The notes beneath the pieces were generated by a model. It had not been told where the DNA came from and did not search any database. It worked only from the letters and a program-made list of their open reading frames with translations. From NCBI GenBank assembly GCA_964495705.1, contig CAZBWS010000003.1:35752-99751 (forward strand): DNA of 64,000 nt, in the 5' to 3' direction. The position numbers and the translations under genes are program-made. Origin of the DNA: CAZBWS01 sp964495705. GTDB taxonomy: Bacteria; Pseudomonadota; Gammaproteobacteria; HTCC5015. Shown here in pieces: positions 40,523 through 49,398 of the stretch (the stretch's first letter is position 1; every line of letters starts with the position of its first letter).

Positions 40523-42376
40523 CTATTCGTCCAAGAAGCTTTTCAGTGACTCTGAGCGGCTTGGATGTCGTAGTTTACGCAACGCCTTTGCTTCAATTTG
40601 GCGAATACGCTCACGGGTAACATCAAACTGTTTACCTACTTCTTCAAGTGTGTGGTCAGTATTCATATCAATGCCGAAACGCATGCGTAGCACTTTAGCT
40701 TCACGTGGAGTTAAGCCTGCTAAGATTTCACGGGTTGCTTCAGATAGTCCTTCGTCTACTGCGGACTCGATTGGAGAAACGGCGTTACCGTCTTCAATAA
40801 AGTCGCCCAAGCTTGAGTCTTCATCATCACCAATCGGCGTTTCCATAGAGATCGGCTCTTTAGCAATTTTCAGAACTTTACGCACTTTATCTTCGGGCAT
40901 TTCCATGCGCTCAGACAGCTCTTCCGGTGTTGCCTCACGCCCCATTTCTTGCAACATTTGACGCGAGATACGGTTTAGCTTGTTGATCGTCTCAATCATG
41001 TGTACCGGAATACGAATAGTACGTGCCTGGTCTGCAATAGAGCGAGTAATGGCCTGGCGGATCCACCATGTGGCATAAGTTGAGAATTTGTAGCCACGAC
41101 GATATTCAAATTTATCTACCGCCTTCATCAAACCGATATTACCTTCCTGGATTAGATCCAAAAACTGTAGGCCACGGTTGGTGTATTTTTTGGCTATTGA
41201 GATAACCAGTCGGAGGTTGGCTTCAACCATTTCTTTCTTGGCACGACGAGCTTTGGCTTCACCAATTGACATACGACGGTTGATGTCTTTTAGCTCGGCG
41301 ATAGTAATGCCAGTTTTCTTTTGTAGGCGAATAAGCTTTTTCTGAAGCGCCTCAATGTCTTGTGTGTTTTCGGCTAGTTTTCCACCGTATTTCTTGTCCT
41401 GTACATGATCACTTAGCCAATTAGGGTTGGTCTCATTTTCAGGGAAAGTTTTGATAAAGGTAGCACGAGGCATCTTGCAGACTTGCACGCTGATACGCAT
41501 GATTTCGCGTTCAAATTTACGAATTTGATCTACAATTGTACGCAGCTGGCGAATTTCATAATCGATAAAGGCGTTGCCCAGCTTTAAATCCATGAACAGC
41601 AGTGCAACTTCCTCACGATTTTTGGATTTGCGGGCATACAAGCCGCCGTCATCTTTTTTCGTCGCTTTCTTATAGGCTTTGCGCAGCTTTTCCATATGCG
41701 CGGCAACTTCTTCTAAGTCAGGGCCCGTATCGACAACTTCTTCCTCTTCCTCGTCGTCGCTAGTCGCGTCGGATTTGACGGCGCCGGGCTTGGGGATATG
41801 ATCTGGGTCTTCATCGTGGTCAACAAAGGCTTGTACTAGGTCGGCAACCTTGCCTTCTTTTGCAATGATATTGTCATAGGTGGATATGAGTGCGCCAGGG
41901 GCATTGGGGAAGGTCGACAGTGCTGTGACTACCTGCTTAATGCCTTCTTCAATACGTTTGGCGATAACAATTTCGCCCTCGCGGGTTAATAGCTCAACGG
42001 TACCCATTTCGCGCATATACATGCGCACGGGGTCTGTTGTTCGGCCAAATTCGCTATCGCTAACACCAATTCGTGCGACGGCTTCTTCAGCGTCTTCGTC
42101 ATTAGAGGTATCGCCTTCCATCATCAATAACTCTTCTGCATCTGGCGCTGTTTCTAGCACCTTGATGTTCATGTCATTGATCATTTGAATGATGTCTTCA
42201 ACCTGCTCGGGGTCAACGATTTCATTCGGCAAATGGTCATTTACCTCGGCAAAGGTCAAATAACCCTGCTCTTTACCCTTGGCAATGAGGATTTTGATTT
42301 GAGACTGTTGAGTTGGGGCTTCTTCGCCGTTCTCTGTGTCTGTTGTTACTACTTCTTTGTTTTCAGTATCACTCAT
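40523..42376 (-). CDS. rpoD: RNA polymerase sigma factor RpoD (sigma-70)
   Basis: The housekeeping sigma factor, 617 residues. Region 1.1 is at the N-terminus (QSQIKILIAKGKEQGYLTFAEVNDHLP), 1.2 at DPVRMYMREMGTVELLTREGEI, then a non-conserved acidic insert. Region 2 shows VEANLRLVISIAKKYTNRGLQFLDLIQEGNIGLMKAVDKFEYRRGYKFSTYATWWIRQAI, then regions 3 and 4, including DHTLEEVGKQFDVTRERIRQIEAKALRKLRHPSR for -35 recognition. The usual upstream neighbours rpsU and dnaG are not here; a thioredoxin-like gene is divergent instead. Confidence 0.98.
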   Translation of the reverse strand: MSDTENKEVVTTDTENGEEAPTQQSQIKILIAKGKEQGYLTFAEVNDHLPNEIVDPEQVEDIIQMINDMNIKVLETAPDAEELLMMEGDTSNDEDAEEAVARIGVSDSEFGRTTDPVRMYMREMGTVELLTREGEIVIAKRIEEGIKQVVTALSTFPNAPGALISTYDNIIAKEGKVADLVQAFVDHDEDPDHIPKPGAVKSDATSDDEEEEEVVDTGPDLEEVAAHMEKLRKAYKKATKKDDGGLYARKSKNREEVALLFMDLKLGNAFIDYEIRQLRTIVDQIRKFEREIMRISVQVCKMPRATFIKTFPENETNPNWLSDHVQDKKYGGKLAENTQDIEALQKKLIRLQKKTGITIAELKDINRRMSIGEAKARRAKKEMVEANLRLVISIAKKYTNRGLQFLDLIQEGNIGLMKAVDKFEYRRGYKFSTYATWWIRQAITRSIADQARTIRIPVHMIETINKLNRISRQMLQEMGREATPEELSERMEMPEDKVRKVLKIAKEPISMETPIGDDEDSSLGDFIEDGNAVSPIESAVDEGLSEATREILAGLTPREAKVLRMRFGIDMNTDHTLEEVGKQFDVTRERIRQIEAKALRKLRHPSRSESLKSFLDE

Positions 42377-42645
42377 TACTTATTCTCAATTGACCGGAGC
42401 CGAAAAGGGTCGCGGATTTTACCACAAAATCATCAGCTTTGCTCAGATGCGTTGCTACTACCAATTAATAGGCGAGTAGCTAGAAAAAACAAGGTCTTAG
42501 GCCTTACTTTTAAGAGGAATTCTCCACAGCTTGAGCAAAAGGGTGTTATTTAGACCATGACAGAAATTTTGCAAGTAAATACCAGATAATTCTTCAAATA
42601 ATGCTAAATTAAGCACTGTTTTTATAAATTCTTAGGATTTTAGCC

Positions 42646-43200
42646 ATGGTTAGCCTTACTACGCCTGTGTGTGAATTTGATCGCCCCGCCGATGATTTCG
42701 AGCTATTGGGGGTGGACGGTAAAACGTATGGCCTATCCCAGTGCCGAGGTGACAAAGGCTTGTTGGTGATGTTTATCTGTAATCACTGCCCCTATGTGAA
42801 ATCGATTAAAGAGCGGTTAGTGCGAGATGTGAATGCCTTGCGCGAGTTAGGTATTAATTCAGTGGCGATTATGTCGAATGACCCCGCGGAGTATGCAGAA
42901 GATTCTTTTGAAAATATGCAACGTATAGCGCGGGAATGGGGCTTTGAATTTCCTTATTTGATTGACACGACGCAACAGGTAGCGAAGACATATGGTGCGG
43001 TTTGTACCCCTGACTTCTTTGGTTTTAATGCGGATATGTTGCTGCAATATCGCGGTCGTCTGGACGCTAGTCGTAAGGAAGCGGCGCCTGCAGATGCGCG
43101 TAGAGATTTATTCGAAGGCATGAAACAGGTTGCGCAGGCGGGTAAAGGGCCAGCAGAGCAGATACCGAGCATGGGGTGCTCCATCAAATGGACTAAATAA
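42646..43200 (+). CDS. Thioredoxin-fold (AhpC/TSA-like) protein
   Basis: A 184-residue cytoplasmic protein of the redoxin family. DFELLGVDGKTYGLSQCRGDKGLLVMFICNHCPYVK carries a CNHC pair where thioredoxin-like proteins have their active site. The later VAKTYGAVCTPDFFGFNADMLLQYRGRLD is the conserved strand and cis-proline region (CTPD). Such proteins are found widely as 'thioredoxin family protein' without a defined substrate. AGGA lies 8 nt before the ATG. It is divergent from rpoD and upstream of tkt. Confidence 0.88.
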   Translation: MVSLTTPVCEFDRPADDFELLGVDGKTYGLSQCRGDKGLLVMFICNHCPYVKSIKERLVRDVNALRELGINSVAIMSNDPAEYAEDSFENMQRIAREWGFEFPYLIDTTQQVAKTYGAVCTPDFFGFNADMLLQYRGRLDASRKEAAPADARRDLFEGMKQVAQAGKGPAEQIPSMGCSIKWTK

Positions 43201-43232
43201 AGTCGGAAGCTTTGCGCTGGGGCTTGGTTTTC

Positions 43233-43250
43233 CAGCCTATCCGCATAAAT
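43233..43250. repeat. Half copy of the CAGCCTATCCGCAT repeat
   Basis: CAGCCTATCCGCATAAAT reads as the right arm of the dispersed palindrome, 32 nt after the thioredoxin-like stop. I see no matching left arm, so it is a solitary or decayed copy. Confidence 0.5.
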
Positions 43251-43319
43251 CTCAACTCCTGTCGGCTGTTCTCTACTGTGATAGCTAGTCTATCTATAGC
43301 ATTCCCTGTGCTTTTTCGG

Positions 43320-43331
43320 GATAATTGCGCC
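43320..43331 (+). promoter_or_regulatory. -10 element with GCGCC discriminator upstream of tkt
   Basis: GATAAT-T-GCGCC is followed by the tkt leader; the ATG is at 43359 and AGGAA precedes it. The -35 is not clear. The same -10/GCGCC arrangement occurs before atpI, the cytochrome c5 gene and the gene at 58757. Confidence 0.55.
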
Positions 43332-43358
43332 CTCAATCAAATCCAATAGGAATAGTGC

Positions 43359-45353
43359 ATGTCCACTCGTCGTGAACTCGCCAATGCCATTCGTGCTTTA
43401 AGTATGGATGCCGTTCAAAAAGCCAAGTCTGGTCACCCTGGTGCGCCGATGGGAATGGCGGATATCGCCGAAGTTCTATGGAATGATTATTTAAAGCATA
43501 ACCCGGCTAATCCCAACTGGTGGGATCGCGACCGCTTTGTACTTTCAAACGGTCATGGCTCTATGTTGATTTACTCTCTATTGCACCTAAGCGGCTATGA
43601 GCTGCCGATTGAAGAGTTGAAAAACTTCCGCCAGATGAATTCTAAGACACCGGGTCACCCTGAATATGGTTATGCGCCGGGCGTTGAGACAACAACGGGT
43701 CCATTGGGGCAAGGCATTACTAATGCCGTAGGTATGGCGATGGCCGAGAAGACCTTGGCAGCACAGTTTAATCGTGATGGCCACGAAGTAGTCGATCACT
43801 ACACTTACACCTTCATGGGTGACGGCTGTTTGATGGAAGGTATCTCCCATGAAGCTTGCTCTTTGGCGGGTACTTTGGGTCTAGGTAAGTTGATTGCCTT
43901 TTATGACGACAACAATATTTCTATCGACGGTGAAGTCGATGGTTGGTTTACCGATGATACCCCGAAGCGTTTCGAGTCTTACGGCTGGCATGTAATTCCC
44001 GCAGTCGATGGACATGACTCTGAAGCTTTGGTTGCAGCGGTAGAAGCAGCACGTGCTGAGACGGGCAAGCCGACGATTATTTGCTGCAAGACTATTATTG
44101 GTTTTGGTTCACCTAACAAGCAGGGCACAGCAGGTAGTCATGGCGCGCCACTAGGCGATGATGAAATTGTATTGGCACGCGAACAGCTAGGCTGGAAGCA
44201 CGGGCCATTCGAGATCCCCGCGGACATTCAGTCTGCATGGGACGCTAAAGAAAAAGGCGCAGTAGCAGAGTCTGCTTGGCAGACTAGGTTTGACGCTTAT
44301 AAGGTAGCCTTCCCTGAATTGGCAGCGGAACTAGAGCGCCGCATGCAAGGTGAGCTGCCCAGCGACTGGGCAGCGCAAGCCAATGCTTATATTAAGCAAA
44401 CGGTAGAAGCAGGTGACACGATCGCCTCCCGTAAAGCGTCACAAAATACATTGAATGCCTACGGTCCATTGCTACCTGAATTGCTGGGCGGCTCTGCCGA
44501 TTTGGCGGGTTCTAATCTGACCATTTGGGATGGTTGCAAGGGCGTAAGTGCCGCAGATGCCAGTGGCAACTATATCTATTACGGTGTGCGTGAATTTGGT
44601 ATGGCTGCAATTATGAATGGCGCAGCCTTACACGGCGGCTTTATTCCCTACGGCGCGACTTTCTTAATGTTCTCTGAGTATGCGCGTAATGCCTTACGTA
44701 TGGCGGCATTGATGAAGCAGCGCAGTTTGTTTGTATTTACTCATGACTCTATCGGCTTGGGCGAAGACGGTCCTACACATCAGCCTGTAGAGCAGATTGC
44801 TACGCTGCGTATGATTCCGAATATGGATAATTGGCGTCCTTGTGACGCGGTGGAGTCGGCCATTGCCTGGAAGCAGTCTATCGAGCGTAAAGATGGCCCA
44901 AGTACTTTAATCTTCTCGCGCCAGAACTTGCCACACCAACAGCGTGACGCGGAAGCTATCGCCAACATTACCCGTGGTGGCTATATCTTAGAAGATTGTG
45001 CGGGCACCCCCGAAGCTATCATTATTGCCACGGGTTCTGAAGTGGGCATTGCACGGGAAGCACTCAAGGAGTTAAAGGCTGAGGGTAAAGCCGTACGTCT
45101 AGTTTCTATGCCCTGTACAGATGTATTCGACGCGCAAGACGCGGCTTATCGCGAATCTATTTTACCTGGGGCGGTGACGGCGCGCGTGGCGATAGAAGCG
45201 GGTGTAACCAGCTTCTGGTACAAGTATGTTGGCTTTGGCGGCAAAATTGTCGGTATTGATACCTTTGGTGAGTCTGCGCCTATTAATGACTTATATCAGC
45301 ACTTCGGTATTACTAAAGAAGCCGTTGTTGCAGCGGTGAAGGCTGTTTCGTAA
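43359..45353 (+). CDS. tkt: Transketolase
   Basis: Thiamine-diphosphate enzyme of the pentose phosphate pathway. The 664-residue protein has the N-terminal SGHPGAPMGMADIAEVLW, DRFVLSNGHGSML, the cofactor motif MGDGCLMEGISHEACSLAGTLGLGKLIAFYDDNNISIDG, and the central TFLMFSEYARNALRMAAL and HDSIGLGEDGPTHQPVEQ. It is first in a tkt-gap-pgk-fba cluster; the gap start codon follows the tkt stop directly, so translation is probably coupled. Confidence 0.98.
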   Translation: MSTRRELANAIRALSMDAVQKAKSGHPGAPMGMADIAEVLWNDYLKHNPANPNWWDRDRFVLSNGHGSMLIYSLLHLSGYELPIEELKNFRQMNSKTPGHPEYGYAPGVETTTGPLGQGITNAVGMAMAEKTLAAQFNRDGHEVVDHYTYTFMGDGCLMEGISHEACSLAGTLGLGKLIAFYDDNNISIDGEVDGWFTDDTPKRFESYGWHVIPAVDGHDSEALVAAVEAARAETGKPTIICCKTIIGFGSPNKQGTAGSHGAPLGDDEIVLAREQLGWKHGPFEIPADIQSAWDAKEKGAVAESAWQTRFDAYKVAFPELAAELERRMQGELPSDWAAQANAYIKQTVEAGDTIASRKASQNTLNAYGPLLPELLGGSADLAGSNLTIWDGCKGVSAADASGNYIYYGVREFGMAAIMNGAALHGGFIPYGATFLMFSEYARNALRMAALMKQRSLFVFTHDSIGLGEDGPTHQPVEQIATLRMIPNMDNWRPCDAVESAIAWKQSIERKDGPSTLIFSRQNLPHQQRDAEAIANITRGGYILEDCAGTPEAIIIATGSEVGIAREALKELKAEGKAVRLVSMPCTDVFDAQDAAYRESILPGAVTARVAIEAGVTSFWYKYVGFGGKIVGIDTFGESAPINDLYQHFGITKEAVVAAVKAVS

Positions 45354-46364
45354 ATGACCATACGTGTTGCTATCAATGGCTATGGTCGTATCGGGCGCTG
45401 TGTCTTGCGCGCCTTATACGAAGCGGGTCGTGATGACATTAGAGTGGTTGCTATCAATGATTTGGCACCGCTGGACTCTTGCTTGCACCTGACTCGCTAT
45501 GACACCACTCATGGGCGCTTTAATGCGGATGTCCTGCAAACGGCTAATGGCATGAGCGTGAATGGGGATGAGATTCGCTTTATCCATGAACGTGAGCCAT
45601 CCGCATTGCCTTGGGCAGAGCTAGCGATAGATGTGGTCGTCGAATGCACGGGCTTGTTTACTTCCAGTGAGCAAGCGGCGCAACATATTCAAGCGGGTGC
45701 TAAGAAAGTACTGATTTCTGCTCCGGGCCAAGATGATGTGGCAAAAACGATCGTTTATGGTATTAACCATGATACATTGACGAAAGACGATGTAGTCGTC
45801 TCCAACGCTTCTTGCACAACTAATTGCATGGCGCCAATGCTGAAGCCATTGAATGATGTGATTGGTATTAAGCACGGCTTGCTAACCACCATTCATGCTT
45901 ATACTAATGATCAAGTGCTGACAGACACCATGCACGAAGACCCACATCGCGCCCGTGCCGCGGGTGTGTCAATGATACCGACCACCACAGGGGCCGCTCG
46001 TGCAGTGGGTAAGGTGCTTCCAGGGTTGGCTGGTAAGTTAGACGGTTATGCCATGCGTGTACCGACACTGAATGTTTCCGTGGTTGATATGACCTTGGAA
46101 ATGCAGCGCGAGACCAGTGTGGAAGAAATTGACCAGATCTTGCAAGCCGCGGCAGACGGTGAGCTGAAAAATATATTGCGAGTGAATCGTGAACAGTTGG
46201 TATCGATTGATTTTAATCACACCACTTATTCCAGTCACTACGATGCTACACAAACGATTGTGTCCGACGGTACCTTATTAAAGGTGCTTTGCTGGTACGA
46301 CAATGAGTGGGGCTTTGCCAACCGCATGTTGGATACGTTATCCGCATTACATAACGCTATATAG
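45354..46364 (+). CDS. gap: Glyceraldehyde-3-phosphate dehydrogenase (type I)
   Basis: A 336-residue NAD-dependent dehydrogenase. VAINGYGRIGRCVLRAL is the dinucleotide fold, AINDLA has the Asp that favours NAD, SNASCTTNC carries the catalytic cysteine, and GLLTTIHAYTNDQ the catalytic histidine. In this position related bacteria carry epd, but the HAYTNDQ and MIPTTTGAARAVGKVLP segments are those of GAPDH rather than erythrose-4-phosphate dehydrogenase. The ATG follows the tkt stop with no space. Confidence 0.9.
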   Translation: MTIRVAINGYGRIGRCVLRALYEAGRDDIRVVAINDLAPLDSCLHLTRYDTTHGRFNADVLQTANGMSVNGDEIRFIHEREPSALPWAELAIDVVVECTGLFTSSEQAAQHIQAGAKKVLISAPGQDDVAKTIVYGINHDTLTKDDVVVSNASCTTNCMAPMLKPLNDVIGIKHGLLTTIHAYTNDQVLTDTMHEDPHRARAAGVSMIPTTTGAARAVGKVLPGLAGKLDGYAMRVPTLNVSVVDMTLEMQRETSVEEIDQILQAAADGELKNILRVNREQLVSIDFNHTTYSSHYDATQTIVSDGTLLKVLCWYDNEWGFANRMLDTLSALHNAI

Positions 46365-46373
46365 AGATAGATA

Positions 46374-47555
46374 ATGTCCGTACTAAAAATGACAGATTTA
46401 GATTTGGCGGGTAAGCGAGTATTGATTCGCCAAGATCTAAACGTTCCCGTTAAAGATGGCAAGGTGAGCTCTGATACTCGCATTAAAGCGAGTTTGCCAA
46501 CGATTGAGCATGCGGTGAAAGCGGGAGCTAAAGTGATGGTTATGTCTCACCTTGGTCGCCCTACCGAAGGTGAATATGCCGAAAAATTTTCATTAAAGCC
46601 TGTTGCTGACTATATTGATAATGCCTTGCCAAATACCAAGGTTAGCTTTGCTAAGGACTGGCTAGGTGGTGTTGATATTGCTGCTGGTGAAGTCGTGATT
46701 GCCGAAAATGTGCGCTTTAACAAGGGTGAAAAGAAAGATGACGAAGCCTTGTCTAAGCAGATGGCATCACTCTGCGACATATATGTGATGGACGCCTTTG
46801 GTACGGCTCACCGTGCACAGGCCTCGACTCACGGGGTGGCAAAATTTGCCCCCACTGCTTGCGCTGGACCTCTATTGGCCGCAGAACTGGATGCTCTTGG
46901 TAAGGCGCTGGATAAGCCTGCTCGCCCAATGGTTGCCATTGTTGGAGGATCTAAAGTTTCTACTAAGCTCACGGTATTAGAATCGCTGTCTCAAGTAGTA
47001 GACCAGCTTATTGTGGGTGGCGGTATTGCGAATACCTTTATTGCCGCAGAAGGTCATAATGTCGGAAAGTCCTTGTTTGAAGCAGACTTGGTTGACGAGG
47101 CTAAGCGTTTAAGCACGGCAGCGGCAGCACGCGGCGCCGCTATCCCAGTGCCGACAGACATTGTTACGGCAACGGCTTTTGCAGAAGATGCCGAAGCTTC
47201 ATTACGCCATGTGGCGGATGCGGGTTTGGATGATATGATTTTTGATATCGGTCCAGAAACTCAAGCGTCTTTAGCCCAAATACTGAAAAGCGCTGGCACC
47301 ATTGTTTGGAATGGTCCTGTTGGCGTTTTTGAATTTGATCAATTTGGCGAAGGCACTAAAGCAATTGCGCAAGCGATTGCAGAATCGGATGCATTTACCA
47401 TTGCTGGGGGTGGTGACACCCTGGCAGCCATCGATAAATACGCTGTAGGAGAGCAGATTTCTTATATCTCAACAGGCGGCGGTGCTTTTTTAGAGTTTCT
47501 AGAAGGCAAGCCATTACCTGCAGTGACTGTTTTACAAGCGCGAGCTAACAACTAA
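46374..47555 (+). CDS. pgk: Phosphoglycerate kinase
   Basis: Glycolytic kinase of 393 residues. KRVLIRQDLNVPVKDGKVSSDTRI opens the N-domain, VMSHLGRPTEG follows, AIVGGSKVSTKL begins the C-domain, and the nucleotide loop is IVWNGPVGVFEFDQFGEGT, then AGGGDTLAAI. It begins 9 nt after gap and ends 18 nt before fba. Confidence 0.98.
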   Translation: MSVLKMTDLDLAGKRVLIRQDLNVPVKDGKVSSDTRIKASLPTIEHAVKAGAKVMVMSHLGRPTEGEYAEKFSLKPVADYIDNALPNTKVSFAKDWLGGVDIAAGEVVIAENVRFNKGEKKDDEALSKQMASLCDIYVMDAFGTAHRAQASTHGVAKFAPTACAGPLLAAELDALGKALDKPARPMVAIVGGSKVSTKLTVLESLSQVVDQLIVGGGIANTFIAAEGHNVGKSLFEADLVDEAKRLSTAAAARGAAIPVPTDIVTATAFAEDAEASLRHVADAGLDDMIFDIGPETQASLAQILKSAGTIVWNGPVGVFEFDQFGEGTKAIAQAIAESDAFTIAGGGDTLAAIDKYAVGEQISYISTGGGAFLEFLEGKPLPAVTVLQARANN

Positions 47556-47573
47556 ATTATACGGAGCATAACC

Positions 47574-48638
47574 ATGCCTTTAATCTCAATGCGTCAAATG
47601 TTAGACCACGCTGCCGAAAATGGCTATGGCGTCCCCGCGTTTAATGTAAATAACTTGGAGCAGGTGCAAGCCATTATGATGGCGGCCGATAAAACGGACA
47701 GCCCAGTGATCTTGCAAGCTTCCGCTGGTGCACGTAAGTATGCGGGCACCGCTTTCCTTAAGCATCTAATAGAAGGTGCGATAGAGCAATATCCGCATAT
47801 CCCTGTCGTAATGCACCAGGATCACGGTACCTCTCCTGCGGTTTGCCAACGCTCTATTCAGTTAAATTTTAGCTCGGTAATGATGGATGGGTCGCTCGGT
47901 GAAGACGGCAAAACGCCAATGGATTTTGAATACAATGTAGACGTGACTCGTCGCACGGTAGAAATGGCACATGCTTGCGGTGTCTCTGTTGAAGGTGAAC
48001 TGGGTTGCTTAGGCTCATTAGAGACAGGTGAAGCGGGTGAAGAAGATGGTATTGGTGCAGATGTGATTTTAACTCATGACCAAATGTTGACTGACCCAGA
48101 AGAGGCAGCTGAATTTGTAAAGCTGACACAGGTTGATGCATTGGCAATTGCTATTGGCACTAGCCATGGTGCATATAAATTTACCAAGCCCCCCACGGGT
48201 GATGTGCTGTCTATCGATCAAATTAAGGCGATACATGCTCGTATACCGGGCACTCACTTAGTCATGCATGGCTCCTCTTCTGTGCCACAAGACTGGTTGA
48301 AGATCATCAATGAGCATGGCGGCGACTTGGGTGAAACCTATGGTGTACCGGTTTCTGAAATTCAGGAAGGTATTAAGCACGGCGTGCGTAAGGTGAACAT
48401 CGATACCGATCTACGCATGGCTTCTACAGGCTCTATCCGCCAATTTATGGCCAATAACCCCAAAGAATTTGATCCACGTAAATACTTTGCCGTTGCCCGT
48501 GACGCGATGATGCAGATCTGCATAGACCGTTACGAAGCCTTTGGCACAGCGGGCCAGGGCAGTAAGATTGACGCGATTAATCTAGAAGGAATGGTGTCTC
48601 GTTATGAATCTGGTGAGTTAACTCCAAAGATTAGATAG
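47574..48638 (+). CDS. fba: Fructose-bisphosphate aldolase, class II
   Basis: A zinc-dependent aldolase of 354 residues. It shows YGVPAFNVNNLEQ, the zinc-ligand HQDHGTSPAVCQRSI, MMDGS, VEGELGCLGS, and GTSHGAYKF and MHGSSSVP with further metal and phosphate ligands. The sequence is of the CbbA-like subgroup found in Pseudomonas. It is the last gene of the tkt cluster; no pyk gene lies between pgk and fba. A strong terminator follows. Confidence 0.97.
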   Translation: MPLISMRQMLDHAAENGYGVPAFNVNNLEQVQAIMMAADKTDSPVILQASAGARKYAGTAFLKHLIEGAIEQYPHIPVVMHQDHGTSPAVCQRSIQLNFSSVMMDGSLGEDGKTPMDFEYNVDVTRRTVEMAHACGVSVEGELGCLGSLETGEAGEEDGIGADVILTHDQMLTDPEEAAEFVKLTQVDALAIAIGTSHGAYKFTKPPTGDVLSIDQIKAIHARIPGTHLVMHGSSSVPQDWLKIINEHGGDLGETYGVPVSEIQEGIKHGVRKVNIDTDLRMASTGSIRQFMANNPKEFDPRKYFAVARDAMMQICIDRYEAFGTAGQGSKIDAINLEGMVSRYESGELTPKIR

Positions 48639-48676
48639 CCTTACGATAGGCGTCAAATTGGAACTTAAATATATAT

Positions 48677-48708
48677 AAAGCCTCAATATAGTTATTGAGG
48701 CTTTTTTG
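48677..48708 (+). terminator. Intrinsic terminator after fba
   Basis: AAAGCCTCAATA-TAGT-TATTGAGGCTTTTTT is a perfect stem with a T run. Confidence 0.94.
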
Positions 48709-48797
48709 TTTATGGATAATTGCATACTGGTTATTAAACAATTAAGCTGAATTATATAAATTAAAAATCATAAAAGGTTTGGGCGAAGGGGTAATAC

Positions 48798-49328
48798 ATG
48801 GGTAGTACTAAGCAGTATAAAAAATTGATAGCTGTTTTCATAACATCTGCGATCTATGCTGGCACGGCACAATCTGCTCAGCGTTGTAAAGAGTATAAGC
48901 CGGCAACGGCTCCTACTGATAGCTTTGAGATCGATCTTGAGAAAAACGTTGTAATAAAAGATGGGTTGATGTGGAAGCGTTGTGCAGAAGGGCAAAGCCT
49001 TAGTTCTAGAAAAGGCTGTAAAGGCAAAGCTAATTTAATATATTTTGAAGATGCATTAACTAATAGCAAATATAAAAGATTTGCGGGCTATAGTGACTGG
49101 CGTGTGCCTACTATTGAAGAGCTTGCAAGTGTTGTAGAAAAGCGTTGTAAGCAACCAGCGTTTAACTTGCAGGTATTTCCTGAAGCGCCTAACCTTAAAA
49201 TATGGAGCAGTAGTGTAGTAGAGAATAACGATGAAAAGGTATGGATTATGTTTTCTTCTACGGGTGTTAAGATTAAACATCGTGCCTCATTGCCAGCAAT
49301 GCTGCGGATGGTAAGAGATGTTAAATAA
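48798..49328 (+). CDS. Secreted DUF1566/Lcl-like protein
   Basis: A 176-residue protein with an N-terminal signal sequence (KLIAVFITSAIYAGTAQSA). The DUF1566-like body shows VIKDGLMWKRCAEGQSL, FEDALTN, the typical GYSDWRVPTIEELASVV, and IWSSSVVENNDEKVWIMFSSTG. The domain occurs in secreted and surface proteins and its activity is not established. Six cysteines could form disulfides. AAGGGG precedes the ATG. It is a lone gene flanked by terminators on both sides. Confidence 0.8.
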   Translation: MGSTKQYKKLIAVFITSAIYAGTAQSAQRCKEYKPATAPTDSFEIDLEKNVVIKDGLMWKRCAEGQSLSSRKGCKGKANLIYFEDALTNSKYKRFAGYSDWRVPTIEELASVVEKRCKQPAFNLQVFPEAPNLKIWSSSVVENNDEKVWIMFSSTGVKIKHRASLPAMLRMVRDVK

Positions 49329-49349
49329 GGTTTAATTATTTAGTTGAAT

Positions 49350-49380
49350 AAAAAAGCCCCGCTGATGCGGGGCTTTTTTA
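49350..49380. terminator. Bidirectional terminator between the DUF1566-like gene and fadE
   Basis: AAAAAAGCCCCGC-TGAT-GCGGGGCTTTTTT with A and T runs on both sides separates convergent genes. Confidence 0.94.
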
Positions 49381-49398
49381 TTACTTGTGAAAGTGGCT

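Noticed and set aside
42185..42553. A 122-codon + strand ORF over the start of rpoD
   Set aside because: It is antisense to rpoD region 1.1 and the rpoD upstream region, has no ribosome site and a Phe/Tyr-rich composition typical of a shadow frame.
45354..46364. Annotation as erythrose-4-phosphate dehydrogenase (epd)
   Set aside because: Context would allow it, but the HAYTNDQ and TTTGAARAVGKVLP segments are those of GAPDH.
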